In this document: positions 9,101 through 17,008 of the stretch, in pieces | How positions within the stretch are numbered: the first letter of the stretch is position 1 | Layout of the letters: each line of letters begins with the position of its first letter | NCBI GenBank assembly: GCA_028285685.1 | Contig: JANQOR010000034.1 | Coordinates: forward strand, 62,001-126,000 | Length of the DNA: 64,000 nucleotides | From: Cyclobacteriaceae bacterium | GTDB taxonomy: Bacteria > Bacteroidota > Bacteroidia > Cytophagales > Cyclobacteriaceae | Direction: 5' to 3' | Program-made: the position numbers and the translations under genes | The notes under the pieces: generated by a model | Databases searched by the model: none | The model's input: only the letters and a program-made list of their open reading frames with translations | Told to the model about the DNA's origin: nothing

Positions 9101-11574
9101 GACTCCCCGGCACAAAATCCGCTTGAGGTAGCTACGGGAATCTGATCGACTATTGGAGATAAAACAGCAACCGTAATGTTAGAGCTTGACTCGTTTCCTG
9201 CTTCGTCCATTACCGTGACGGTGACGGTATTGTCACCCACTTCATCACATCCAAATGTGCTTTGGCTAAAACTAAAAACAAGATTACCAGGTGAGGTACA
9301 GTTATCTGAAGATCCATTATCAACACTAGCTGCTGTGATTGAACCCTCACCCTTGCTATCTAGCTGAATGGTCACATTTTGAGCAATTAGTTGCGGGGCC
9401 TCATTATCACCAAATGTCACTTCTGTGGACATCTGGAATTCGCACAAAACATCGCACGCCAGATCTCCCGTGATCCAATCTGTACTCTCATCCATGTTGG
9501 TCATTACGCCATTAATTTGTTTAGAAGAAAGGTCTGTGGCAGTCGTTCCTGACCCCTCATCGAGGTTATACAAGCCAACCAATCCGGCCTCTGCACCTGT
9601 CAGGCAGCTGGATGCAAGTGCGCCAACCCCATTAGCATCGAGCGCTTGATTGTAGACAGCAAACTGATCTATTTGGCCAGTAAAGTACAGGGTCGTATGA
9701 GCTCCAAAGAGCATGCTGGCGCTATTCGACAAAGTCGACCCAGGACCATAAGTTGTGCTACTTTCAAGTGCTCCATCTACATACAACTTCCACTCTCCGG
9801 TATTCAGGTTAATGGTTCCTGTTACTAGATGCCATTGGCCATCATTCACTGAAGTTGTAGAGGCACCCGCCTGCTTATAGCCACCCCCGTCTCGTCCATC
9901 AAACCCTGCTTTGCCATTTGCATCAATGTACATGAGATATCCAGTAATCCCGTTATACTTCCCTGAGATAAAATTTGAAGCTCCGGAAAAGCTGGTTTTG
10001 ATCCATATTGCAACTGTGATTTCCTTTAAAATATCGCGGTGATCTGTTCCCAGATCGACATAATCGTTTATACCGTCAAAATCCAGCGCACTTCCTGTTT
10101 TCTTTTTCTCTGCAAATACATTGAAGGTCTCCGTTCCGTCAACGCTTCCAGTAGAAAAACTTAAAGAACCGCCAGTACCAACAATTGGTCCGTCAATAAC
10201 GGAATTATCAGCGCTATTTCTGAGGAAATAGTTGACTCCAGCAACTGAGCCCCCTGTGGTTATTGTCCCACCAGGATTAGAACCACTCGGACAATATTCA
10301 TTGGAGGCGGAAGTACTCACTGTCTCATCGACAATTGGAGAGGTAACTGTCACTGTTATGGTAGATTCTGCTTGATTCCCCTCGGCATCTGATACTATGT
10401 AAGTAACCAGGTTCTCGCCAACATCCTCACAGGTGAAGGACATCTTTGATAGTGTTTGGGATACAATTCCACAGTTATCTGTCGAGCCCAATTCTACCAT
10501 TGGGACGGTTAAGTCAGCTGTAAAGGAATTTGCATCGAGCGATAAATTAACCATGGAATTCACAGATACTACGGGAGCTGTGTTATCCACTATTGTGATC
10601 ATTTTGGTTGCGCTACTGGTCGATCCGGTAGAATGAGTGGCTGTTATCGTTACAGTCAAATCTCCTACGTCGCTACAGTCGAACGATGACTGATCCAACG
10701 AGAGTGAGATTGTTCCACAAGTTGCGCTACTTTGCTCAACCAGATCCAGCTCATCAATCATTACACTGCCCGAACCATCCAATTCCACCATTATCTGTTC
10801 AGTTTTCACCTGAATGCCAATATGCGGTTCTACTGTCACCGTGGCAGTTGCCGTTCCTGTAGTTCCAAAAGTGTCTTCAGCAGTCAGAGTTACGGTGTTT
10901 GGACCAAGATCATCGCATGTGAAAGTGCTTCTGTCGATGCTAAGCAAGGCTGGATTGTTACAAAAATCCGTCGATCCATCATCTACTTGCTGAGGCGTAA
11001 TGATCGCATTCCCCAATTCGTCAAGGGAAATGGTGATGTCCTGCGCCAATGCTGTCACTCCGGGATCGCAAGCACTTGTATAGCTTATGTCCGTAATAGA
11101 AATTACTTTCTTGTTTATACCGGTTCGAGCAAAAGCAATTCGATTGCCCGTTCCAGTGTAAGTACTGAAATCAAATGTGTATGTTGCTTCGGTGGACTCA
11201 TACGTGAACGGAAATAGATCTATGAAAACGCCATTGTCGTCAATAACCCCGACACTGATTCCATCCCCAGGGAGATTGAAAAAACTTTGTCCCTTCTTGG
11301 CCTTGAAAGTGAGAATACCTCTCACATTGAAGAGTTCTTGGGTGATAACCATCCCTTGTGGATCACCATTGTGGGCGCCGAAAATTCGCATAGCACCCGT
11401 ATTGTAGGCGGTCTGCAATGGTTGGGTTTCAGTCCAACATTCAGGTGGATCAGGTGTCATAACGAAAACTGGGTCCGAGAAATCCTGAAAGAATGAAAAA
11501 ACTGGATCAGTACATTGACCCCTACTATGAAATGAGATCAATAACAGGAATGAAAAAGGCAGCAAAATTTTCAT
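6163..11574 (-). CDS. Giant T9SS-exported protein with LamG, HYR/Ig-like repeats and MBG domain
   Basis: An 1803-residue secreted protein. A signal peptide (1-20) precedes an adhesin-like N-terminal domain (about 21-168). Then come repeated Ig/HYR-like units of about 80 residues, each with a GSxDNC-type motif and an AGN/DxxGN-type strand (about 173-250, 252-330, 334-412, 722-805, 1131-1212, 1217-1294, 1298-1376 and 1380-1475). Two LamG/concanavalin-like domains (about 493-640 and 886-1050) carry typical LDFDGINDYV and LRFDGTNDHI starts and may bind carbohydrate. MBG-type repeats (about 1480-1720) follow. Residues 1730-1803 form a type A sorting domain (IYPNPV ... PGVYILEI), so the protein should cross the outer membrane by T9SS and be surface-attached or released. 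A block of about 310 residues containing LamG is duplicated. It is probably an adhesin or glycan-binding protein; no catalytic domain is visible. Confidence 0.9.
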   Translation of the reverse strand: MKILLPFSFLLLISFHSRGQCTDPVFSFFQDFSDPVFVMTPDPPECWTETQPLQTAYNTGAMRIFGAHNGDPQGMVITQELFNVRGILTFKAKKGQSFFNLPGDGISVGVIDDNGVFIDLFPFTYESTEATYTFDFSTYTGTGNRIAFARTGINKKVISITDISYTSACDPGVTALAQDITISLDELGNAIITPQQVDDGSTDFCNNPALLSIDRSTFTCDDLGPNTVTLTAEDTFGTTGTATATVTVEPHIGIQVKTEQIMVELDGSGSVMIDELDLVEQSSATCGTISLSLDQSSFDCSDVGDLTVTITATHSTGSTSSATKMITIVDNTAPVVSVNSMVNLSLDANSFTADLTVPMVELGSTDNCGIVSQTLSKMSFTCEDVGENLVTYIVSDAEGNQAESTITVTVTSPIVDETVSTSASNEYCPSGSNPGGTITTGGSVAGVNYFLRNSADNSVIDGPIVGTGGSLSFSTGSVDGTETFNVFAEKKKTGSALDFDGINDYVDLGTDHRDILKEITVAIWIKTSFSGASNFISGKYNGITGYLMYIDANGKAGFDGRDGGGYKQAGASTTSVNDGQWHLVTGTINLNTGEWKLYVDGALESSTTYGPGSTLSNSASMLFGAHTTLYFTGQIDQFAVYNQALDANGVGALASSCLTGAEAGLVGLYNLDEGSGTTATDLSSKQINGVMTNMDESTDWITGDLACDVLCEFQMSTEVTFGDNEAPQLIAQNVTIQLDSKGEGSITAASVDNGSSDNCTSPGNLVFSFSQSTFGCDEVGDNTVTVTVMDEAGNESSSNITVAVLSPIVDQIPVATSSGFCAGESTTVSIPGSQSGIDYFLRKSTDNSVVDGPIAGTGGSLDFSTGSLTETTDFNVTAKFGGGPGTSLRFDGTNDHINTDVEIPVTSAMTIEAWIFPLGGLTNTIMTNSNHAGTGSTNLEAGEFWFNTTSNTGGDGLTFTYIADNGVAATHSRQNILTFNQWNHVAVVFDGSTGIANMYANGIALTTTITAGTTTQMGRTGSDLNIGKRHGGSGSKFFNGYIDEVRVWSSVRTAQELADNKDVCLTGSESELIAYFDFEEGTGGSIADQVAGGTGTLVNFDTNTAWVDGAVGCVDVCEVEMSTEVTVEINDAPPVVSAKDITIQLGSDGTATITPLHVENGSSDDCSTQSEDLEFALSQTAFSCADIGDNTLIFTVTDQAGNASTANVTVTVEDSPPNISANDVILTLDATGNATLTTESVNNGTVDDCSTAITYALSKTNFTCFDLGDNAVTFTATDEQGNSSVETVTVTVQDDTPPTVSTFLTVDAELDASGNVIVDPSDIVAGSSDNCSSNLILSLSESEFDCSHIGANNVIFTAADASGNEVTSSITINVVDNLAPSAIAKSIEVRLDQNNSVIVLPEDVSDGSSDNCGNVTMALEKESGGNSVPTLGYAAAPPAGSISFTEDDLGANSVTLTVIDDAGNSSTANATITVLEFKTAQTITFGTLASKVYGDSDFDLSASASSGLSVEFSVLSGPATISGQTVSILGAGTVTIAANQSGDDFYSPAVEVLQTFVVERVLLTATADNKSILYGDQIPELTISYDGFVNGDDPASLDGEPSASVDVSGIVDAGAYDITLSGGSSENYNLELNNGILTVNKVDQVITLTPIGDKEPTADPFDVIATVNSDLTLTYEVAGPATISGTTVTLDGTEGEVTITVLQEGDLNHNSASVSETINVRVPLGTDFLDETIKIYPNPVVNYFMVESSEDVELRLLTQDGKLSKSFFGVRGRVSVEDLVPGVYILEISKNDQRTLKRIIKTN
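8197..10341 (-). repeat. Internal duplication in the giant T9SS protein
   Basis: Residues about 412-722 (9409-10341) and 805-1126 (8197-9162) share the same succession: SPIVD, a Cys-containing segment, YFLRxSxDNSVxDGPIxGTGG, a LamG domain, and a CEFQMSTEVT/CEVEMSTEVT close. The copies have diverged in DNA but are clearly one duplicated module of about 310-320 residues. Confidence 0.85.
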
Positions 11575-11707
11575 GATAGTCGATTTTAAAATTCGACTAC
11601 CAAACTATTCCTTCAACTGTCCTTAATTTTCAGAGATGAGAGTTCGTTGCCGTGTATTGAGAATTTGTTGCTGATTTTTTAAAATTTGATTTTTGGAGAC
11701 CCGTCGA

Positions 11708-12454
11708 CTAGTGCATTTTTTCAAGCGCCTGCATAAGCGCATCTTTCTTTCTTACGGCTACCGGCACCGTGCTACCGTCTTTCAAATGAACAAGTCCACC
11801 ATCTCTCTTCTCGTAACGATCAAAGTGGGAAAGATTGACTAGATGTGATTGATGGGTCCTGAAAAAAGGCTGGTCCTCAAAGAGGAATTCATATTCTTTG
11901 AGTGTTTTTGAGATCATTAGTTTTCGGCCATCTTCCAAGAAGAATCTGGTGTAGTTTGTTTCCGATTCGCATCTTATTATTTCTTTAACAGCTATCAGAT
12001 AAACTGTTTCTGCATCTTTTAACAAGATTTTTTGCTCTGCTTCAGATTTCCCTTTGTTTGCCACAAGGTTGGACACACTCACATTTTGCTCTTCCACAGT
12101 GATGGCACTTCTTGCTTTATTAAGTGCTCTCAATAAGTCTTCCGGATCCACTGGTTTCAATAGATAATCAACGGCGCTGTATTTGAAGGCTCTTATCGCA
12201 TATGTATCGTGTCCCGTAACAAAAATGACTTTGAAATCGAGCTGACCATAAAGAGCAAGTAGGTCAAAACCTGTCCCATCTTTCATTTCCACATCCAGCA
12301 AGAGTAGGTCTGGTTCAAATTCATTAAGACAAGCAAGGCCTGTCTTTATGCCGTCAGCCTCACCAACTACTTCGCATTCCTTGGCATAGATAGACAATAA
12401 CGTTTTTAGATTATCACGTACAACCGGATCGTCATCAATAAGAACAGTGCGCAT
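11708..12454 (-). CDS. LytTR-family response regulator
   Basis: A 248-residue response regulator: receiver domain about residues 1-120, with acidic pocket Asp7-Asp9 and phospho-acceptor Asp54 in LLLLDVEM, then a LytTR DNA-binding domain about 145-245 (FFRTHQSHLVNLSHF is characteristic). It belongs to the LytR/AlgR group, which binds DNA through a beta-rich domain. It lies 21 bases after the sensor kinase gene in the same direction, so the two form a two-component pair. The large exported-protein gene begins 133 bases further on and is a possible target, which is inference only. Confidence 0.95.
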   Translation of the reverse strand: MRTVLIDDDPVVRDNLKTLLSIYAKECEVVGEADGIKTGLACLNEFEPDLLLLDVEMKDGTGFDLLALYGQLDFKVIFVTGHDTYAIRAFKYSAVDYLLKPVDPEDLLRALNKARSAITVEEQNVSVSNLVANKGKSEAEQKILLKDAETVYLIAVKEIIRCESETNYTRFFLEDGRKLMISKTLKEYEFLFEDQPFFRTHQSHLVNLSHFDRYEKRDGGLVHLKDGSTVPVAVRKKDALMQALEKMH

Positions 12455-12475
12455 AGAACTTCATTCAACCAACGG

Positions 12476-14452
12476 TTAAATGTAGCTGAAAGGAACTTTT
12501 AATTCTGCTTTTGTACCTTCAACTTGACCCTCATCGTTTGTGATTTCTTTTAGCACAAGTCTGATTTTGTTCTTTAAAGTTCTGTTGAAAAGTTCCATTC
12601 TTTCTTTGATAATGGTAGAAGATAGAGATTGGTGTTCAGCATCGTGGCCCTTTTTAGCAAATCCTCCTCCATTGTCCTCTACTTCAATGGCTATGTAACT
12701 TTCTTCTTTCACAAAGTTTAGATCAATTTTCCCTTTGCCATTTGCATTGATGATTCCATGCTCGATAGAATTTTCAACAAAAGGCTGAACAAACATCGGC
12801 GGGATAGTATCAGTTTCCGGATCAATCTTCTCGTCCAACTTGATGTTGTATTCAAATGCATCATTAAATCGAAGTCTATGGATCTCGAGGTAATTGGTTA
12901 GCATGTTCACCTCCTCTTCCACAGGAATAAATTCCTTTCTTGAATTTTCCAGAATCTCACGCATTAGCTTAGAAAATTTTGTTAAATAAAGCGCTGCAGA
13001 CTCCGCGTCGTTTTTCAACATGAAATTTTGCACCGCCAATAGCGCATTCGAAATAAAGTGAGGATTCAGCTGCGAACGTAAAAAACGTTGCTCCAGCTCC
13101 GTTTGCTCTCTTGACCTTTTGATCGTTCGCTGCTGATAAACAAAGTAGAGAGACAAAACGATGAGTAAAAAGACGATAGATCCAACAGTAATCGTCAAGT
13201 TTTTCTGTTGAATCTCCAATGACTGAATGGATGATTGCTGGGAAAGTGATCGGATCTCTGCTTCCTTTTTTGCAGTCCCATACTTGGTCTCCAGGCTAGC
13301 AATTGTTTCTTGTTTGTCCCTGTTGAGAAGCAAGCTATCAAGGGAGTAGAAATTCTTATGCGATTCGTAAGCTTTTCGAAATTGGCCATTTGCTTCGTAT
13401 GCCCGACTCAGTAAAAAATGAGCATCAGCCTCCTTGTCTACATCCCCATTTTCTTTGGTCAGTTTCACTGCTTCTTGTGCACTCTGAATGGCTTTTTCGA
13501 ATTGACCAAGCTTCACATAACATTCGGAAACATTGGCAAACACAGCAGCTTTGCTCCTGATCTCCCCAACCCTATCGCTGTAGCCCAGTGCGACCAAGCT
13601 TGTCTCAATTGCATTTCGGCAGTCTCCTGAAGCGCTGTAGTTCATTGCCAATGCTTGATAGTTAAATGCCAGTTGTAGGTCTCTGCCGAATTTTTTGTTA
13701 ATGGATATACTCTTATCGAGGTAGTGAAATGACGAGTCATACATCTTTAGCTGCGTGAAGGAGGTGGCCAGGTTATGTGTGATGCCACCGAGGTTTGGAT
13801 TTCCGTCATCATAGAATTTGCTAGCCTCACTGTAATATTTCACTGCCTGTGGATAGTCCTCATTTTGATAGTACGCATTACCAATAGACATATTGAGACC
13901 TCCTCGCACACCATCATGCTTAAAGTTTCCCATGCTTTCCAGTCCTTTTATAGCATAGTATACAATCGAATCCTGCTGGCTTAGGGCGCTATAAATGTTG
14001 CAACGTGACAGGTAGGATGCGCTGATAAGTATGGTATCCAAAGCTAGAAAAGCTGCATCCGTCTGCAAGCTTGAGTAGTAAAGCGCCGAATCCATTTGAC
14101 TTGTCATGCTTAGTGCCGTCACCTTGTAGCTATAAGCTTTCGATAAGCTGCCATATGCAGTAGTGGGTTTTAGGTAACTGATTGATTGGTCTACAATCTG
14201 GAGGGCCGACTGCAAATCACCAAGGCAGATCTTGCCGTAGGCCCTGATAGCTAGTGCGTCTCCAAGAGGGACGTCCTGTTTTTCTTCCAATGCCATCCTT
14301 TCAATTTTCAATGAAAGTGAATCGAACGTTTGAATGTCTCGACAGACGTATGATTTAGAGACTTGATTCAGACTATCTAGTCGGGCTTTATCTTGGGATC
14401 GACCTCCAAAGATGAATAAGTTGACGAATGTGAATATGAGTAGCAGCTTCAT
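12476..14452 (-). CDS. TPR sensor histidine kinase, LytS/YehU type
   Basis: A 658-residue membrane sensor kinase. Signal peptide about 1-20; periplasmic TPR-type helical repeats about 55-375; coiled stretch about 380-415; one transmembrane helix about 419-440; then the His_kinase domain with phospho-acceptor His465 in SQLNPHFISNAL, the N-box FVQPFVENSIEHG (Asn561) and the glycine box DNGGGF (593-598). The TPR-TM-HisKA_LytS layout is common in Bacteroidota and pairs with the LytTR regulator encoded directly downstream. The signal sensed is unknown; TPR repeats suggest protein or peptide contacts in the periplasm. Confidence 0.94.
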   Translation of the reverse strand: MKLLLIFTFVNLFIFGGRSQDKARLDSLNQVSKSYVCRDIQTFDSLSLKIERMALEEKQDVPLGDALAIRAYGKICLGDLQSALQIVDQSISYLKPTTAYGSLSKAYSYKVTALSMTSQMDSALYYSSLQTDAAFLALDTILISASYLSRCNIYSALSQQDSIVYYAIKGLESMGNFKHDGVRGGLNMSIGNAYYQNEDYPQAVKYYSEASKFYDDGNPNLGGITHNLATSFTQLKMYDSSFHYLDKSISINKKFGRDLQLAFNYQALAMNYSASGDCRNAIETSLVALGYSDRVGEIRSKAAVFANVSECYVKLGQFEKAIQSAQEAVKLTKENGDVDKEADAHFLLSRAYEANGQFRKAYESHKNFYSLDSLLLNRDKQETIASLETKYGTAKKEAEIRSLSQQSSIQSLEIQQKNLTITVGSIVFLLIVLSLYFVYQQRTIKRSREQTELEQRFLRSQLNPHFISNALLAVQNFMLKNDAESAALYLTKFSKLMREILENSRKEFIPVEEEVNMLTNYLEIHRLRFNDAFEYNIKLDEKIDPETDTIPPMFVQPFVENSIEHGIINANGKGKIDLNFVKEESYIAIEVEDNGGGFAKKGHDAEHQSLSSTIIKERMELFNRTLKNKIRLVLKEITNDEGQVEGTKAELKVPFSYI

Positions 14453-14565
14453 TCCACAAAAGTATTCGCTATTGCAATTTTCACCCTACTACAAGTCTCT
14501 CATTTTCTAAGTACCAAAAAATATTCGCTAGGAGACCTTTTCAGCGACTTAACACATTGAAAGCC

Positions 14566-14595
14566 TTGCCACTATCCCTTATCTAATTACCTTTG
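14566..14595 (+). promoter_or_regulatory. Bacteroidota-type promoter for the RND exporter gene
   Basis: TTG at 14566-14568 and TACCTTTG at 14588-14595 are separated by 19 bases, matching the Bacteroidota housekeeping consensus (TTG, 19-21 bases, TAnnTTTG). The downstream ATG is at 14610, implying a very short leader. This is the best promoter match I found in the window. Confidence 0.7.
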
Positions 14596-14609
14596 CGCAC
14601 TATTTCAAA

Positions 14610-16988
14610 ATGTGGTATAAACTGTCAAATTTTATCCTTCGAAACAGAGTGACATTAATGGTCATTCTGCTGCTAATAACTGTCTTTATGGGCATGCAAG
14701 TGAAGAACCTCAGATGGTCTTTTGATCTTGCAAATATTGTCCCCGATGACGATGTGGACATGATCTACTTCAAGCAGTTCAGAGAGACTTTTGGTGATGA
14801 CGGCAACATGATGGCATTTGGAATCCGTGATAGTGCTATCTATAAAATCGAAGCATTTCAATCGTTCTCAAAACTTGTCGACTCAATTGCTGGTAAGGAA
14901 GGGATCACGAGTGTAATCGGCATACCAAATCTCCAGAAATATGAGAAAGACGGAAAGAGTGGGTCATTCAAAGTAAGGGATGTTTTCACCACGATTCCTA
15001 GTGATCAGGAAGAGCTTGACCAACGACTGGCAGAAGTGGCAAAACTTAAGCTGTATAGCGATCAGGTGTTCAATACTAAGAATGGAGCCACCCTGGTGCT
15101 GATAACCATTGACAAAAATGTACTTAACTCAAAAGCCCGGGATGTGCTAATTCCTGAGGTGTTAGCAGAGGCAGAACAATTTGAAAAAGAGACGGGAATT
15201 GATTTACGAATTGCTGGTCTACCGTACTTAAGAGTAACAAATACTGTGCGAGCGAAATCAGAACTTATCATGTTCACAGTTCTATCGCTAGTAGTCACCG
15301 GTGTCATTCTATTTCTCTTTTTCAGATCGTTTAAAGCCGTCATCTTCCCCATTGTCATCATCGCAATCGTGGTGGTTTGGGTACTGGGAACTCTGGCTCT
15401 TCTTCAATACAAAATAACAATTCTAACCGGTCTGATTCCACCAATAATTGTTGTGATTGGAATACCGAATAGTGTCTACATGCTAAACAAGTATCACCAG
15501 GAATATCTGAGCCATGGTGACCAGATGAAGGCGCTACGAAGGATTATTAGAAAGATTGGTGTAGTGACCTTGATCACTAATTTAACTACTGCCGTTGGGT
15601 TTTTGGTTTTGATATCCACCCAAATCAAGATTCTTGTGGAGTTCGGTATCGTTGCGGGAATTAACATTATGGCCACTTTCATTGTGAGCATCATAATGAT
15701 CCCTTCAGTGTTCTCATTATATAAACCACCTTCTCAGAAACACCTCAAGCATCTTGACTTCAAGATCATGGATAAGGTACTGACGCTGATTGACTATTTT
15801 GTTCACAAATTCAGACCTGCAGTATTCTTTATCTTCATTGGTGTTGTAGTGGTTTCAGGGATCGGGCTAAGCAGAATTGAAGCCGTTTCATTTATGGTTG
15901 ATGATCTCCCCGAGGACGATGTGGTCCGTAAAGATCTCAGATTTTTCGAGCAGAATTTCAGTGGTATTATGCCCCTGGAAGTGATCATTGATACAGGTGG
16001 TAAAAGAGGCGTTCAAAACCTTCGAAATCTTCGAAAAATTGATCAGCTTGAATCCTATCTAAGCTCTATCGAATTCATTTCAGAACCAGTGTCCGTGGTC
16101 CGATTTGCCAAAGCAGCAAGACAGGCATTCTACAACCAAAATGAGGGGTTCTACTCACTCCCGAACGGCAGGGAAATGGGATTCATCATGAGGTACTTGA
16201 GTACAAGCGAAACAGAAGATATTTCAAAATCCTTCATTGATTCAACTGGTCAATACACCCGGGTTTCACTAAAAATTGCTGATGTGGGTTCTGTGAAATT
16301 GGATTCTTTGGTTAACCAGGTAGTGCAGCCTCAAATTGACACCTTGTTTCAAAACACGAAAATGAGCGCTAAGCTAACGGGCACAACGCTCATCTTTATC
16401 AAGGGTAACAAATTTCTGATCGAGAATCTCCTCACTTCAATGGTGATTGCTTTTTTAATTATTGCAGTTATCATGGGAATGTTGTTCAAGAATTTTAAAA
16501 TGATCGTCATTTCCGTTATTCCAAATATGATTCCTCTTTTGATCACAGCAGGGCTTATGGGCTATTTCGGCATTCCATTGAAACCAAGTACAGCTCTGGT
16601 CTTTAGCATAGCTTTTGGAATCTCGATCGATAATTCAATACATCTTTTGGCTAAGTATCGCCAGGAATTATTCATCAACAAATTCGATGTATCTAAATCA
16701 ATAAGTGTAAGCATTCGGGAGACAGGCTCAAGCATGATCTACACCGCAATCATCTTGTTCTTTGGATTCATCATTTTCACGCTGTCGGAGTTTGGAGGTA
16801 CCATAGCGCTTGGTAAACTGACAGCCATCACATTGTTTGTGGCCATGCTGACGAATGTAGTTCTTCTACCTGCCTTGATTATGCAGTTCGATAGTGGAAA
16901 AAGAAGCACCAAATCCCACCCACTTATCGAAAGTGTTCCTGAGCTTGCTGAGGGCATTGATGATGAAATGGAAGCTTCCAGTAAATAG
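14610..16988 (+). CDS. RND superfamily (MMPL-type) exporter
   Basis: A 792-residue inner-membrane transporter of the RND/MMPL superfamily. The layout is the usual duplicated one: TM1 (about 15-32), a periplasmic loop, TM2-6 (about 215-375), TM7 (about 400-420), a second loop, and TM8-12 (about 610-765). Paired motifs IGIPNSVYMLNKYHQE (near 287) and ISIDNSIHLLAKYRQE (near 672) mark the two halves; the second carries the Asp expected of the proton relay, the first has Asn instead. Such proteins move lipids, hopanoids or hydrophobic molecules; the cargo here is unknown. It is followed 20 bases later by ileS and may be cotranscribed with it. Confidence 0.9.
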   Translation: MWYKLSNFILRNRVTLMVILLLITVFMGMQVKNLRWSFDLANIVPDDDVDMIYFKQFRETFGDDGNMMAFGIRDSAIYKIEAFQSFSKLVDSIAGKEGITSVIGIPNLQKYEKDGKSGSFKVRDVFTTIPSDQEELDQRLAEVAKLKLYSDQVFNTKNGATLVLITIDKNVLNSKARDVLIPEVLAEAEQFEKETGIDLRIAGLPYLRVTNTVRAKSELIMFTVLSLVVTGVILFLFFRSFKAVIFPIVIIAIVVVWVLGTLALLQYKITILTGLIPPIIVVIGIPNSVYMLNKYHQEYLSHGDQMKALRRIIRKIGVVTLITNLTTAVGFLVLISTQIKILVEFGIVAGINIMATFIVSIIMIPSVFSLYKPPSQKHLKHLDFKIMDKVLTLIDYFVHKFRPAVFFIFIGVVVVSGIGLSRIEAVSFMVDDLPEDDVVRKDLRFFEQNFSGIMPLEVIIDTGGKRGVQNLRNLRKIDQLESYLSSIEFISEPVSVVRFAKAARQAFYNQNEGFYSLPNGREMGFIMRYLSTSETEDISKSFIDSTGQYTRVSLKIADVGSVKLDSLVNQVVQPQIDTLFQNTKMSAKLTGTTLIFIKGNKFLIENLLTSMVIAFLIIAVIMGMLFKNFKMIVISVIPNMIPLLITAGLMGYFGIPLKPSTALVFSIAFGISIDNSIHLLAKYRQELFINKFDVSKSISVSIRETGSSMIYTAIILFFGFIIFTLSEFGGTIALGKLTAITLFVAMLTNVVLLPALIMQFDSGKRSTKSHPLIESVPELAEGIDDEMEASSK

Positions 16989-17008
16989 TTTTTTAATATC
17001 TCTTCAAA

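Noticed and set aside
7445-11407. Several long open frames on the plus strand opposite the giant T9SS gene
   Set aside because: They mirror a repetitive, Thr/Ser/Asp-rich coding strand, have low-complexity content and no family motifs; the minus-strand gene explains the region fully.
6163-11574. Regularly spaced repeats that could suggest a CRISPR array
   Set aside because: Repeat units are about 240 bases, diverged in DNA and match protein Ig/HYR-like domains with DNC motifs; they are protein repeats, not CRISPR repeats.
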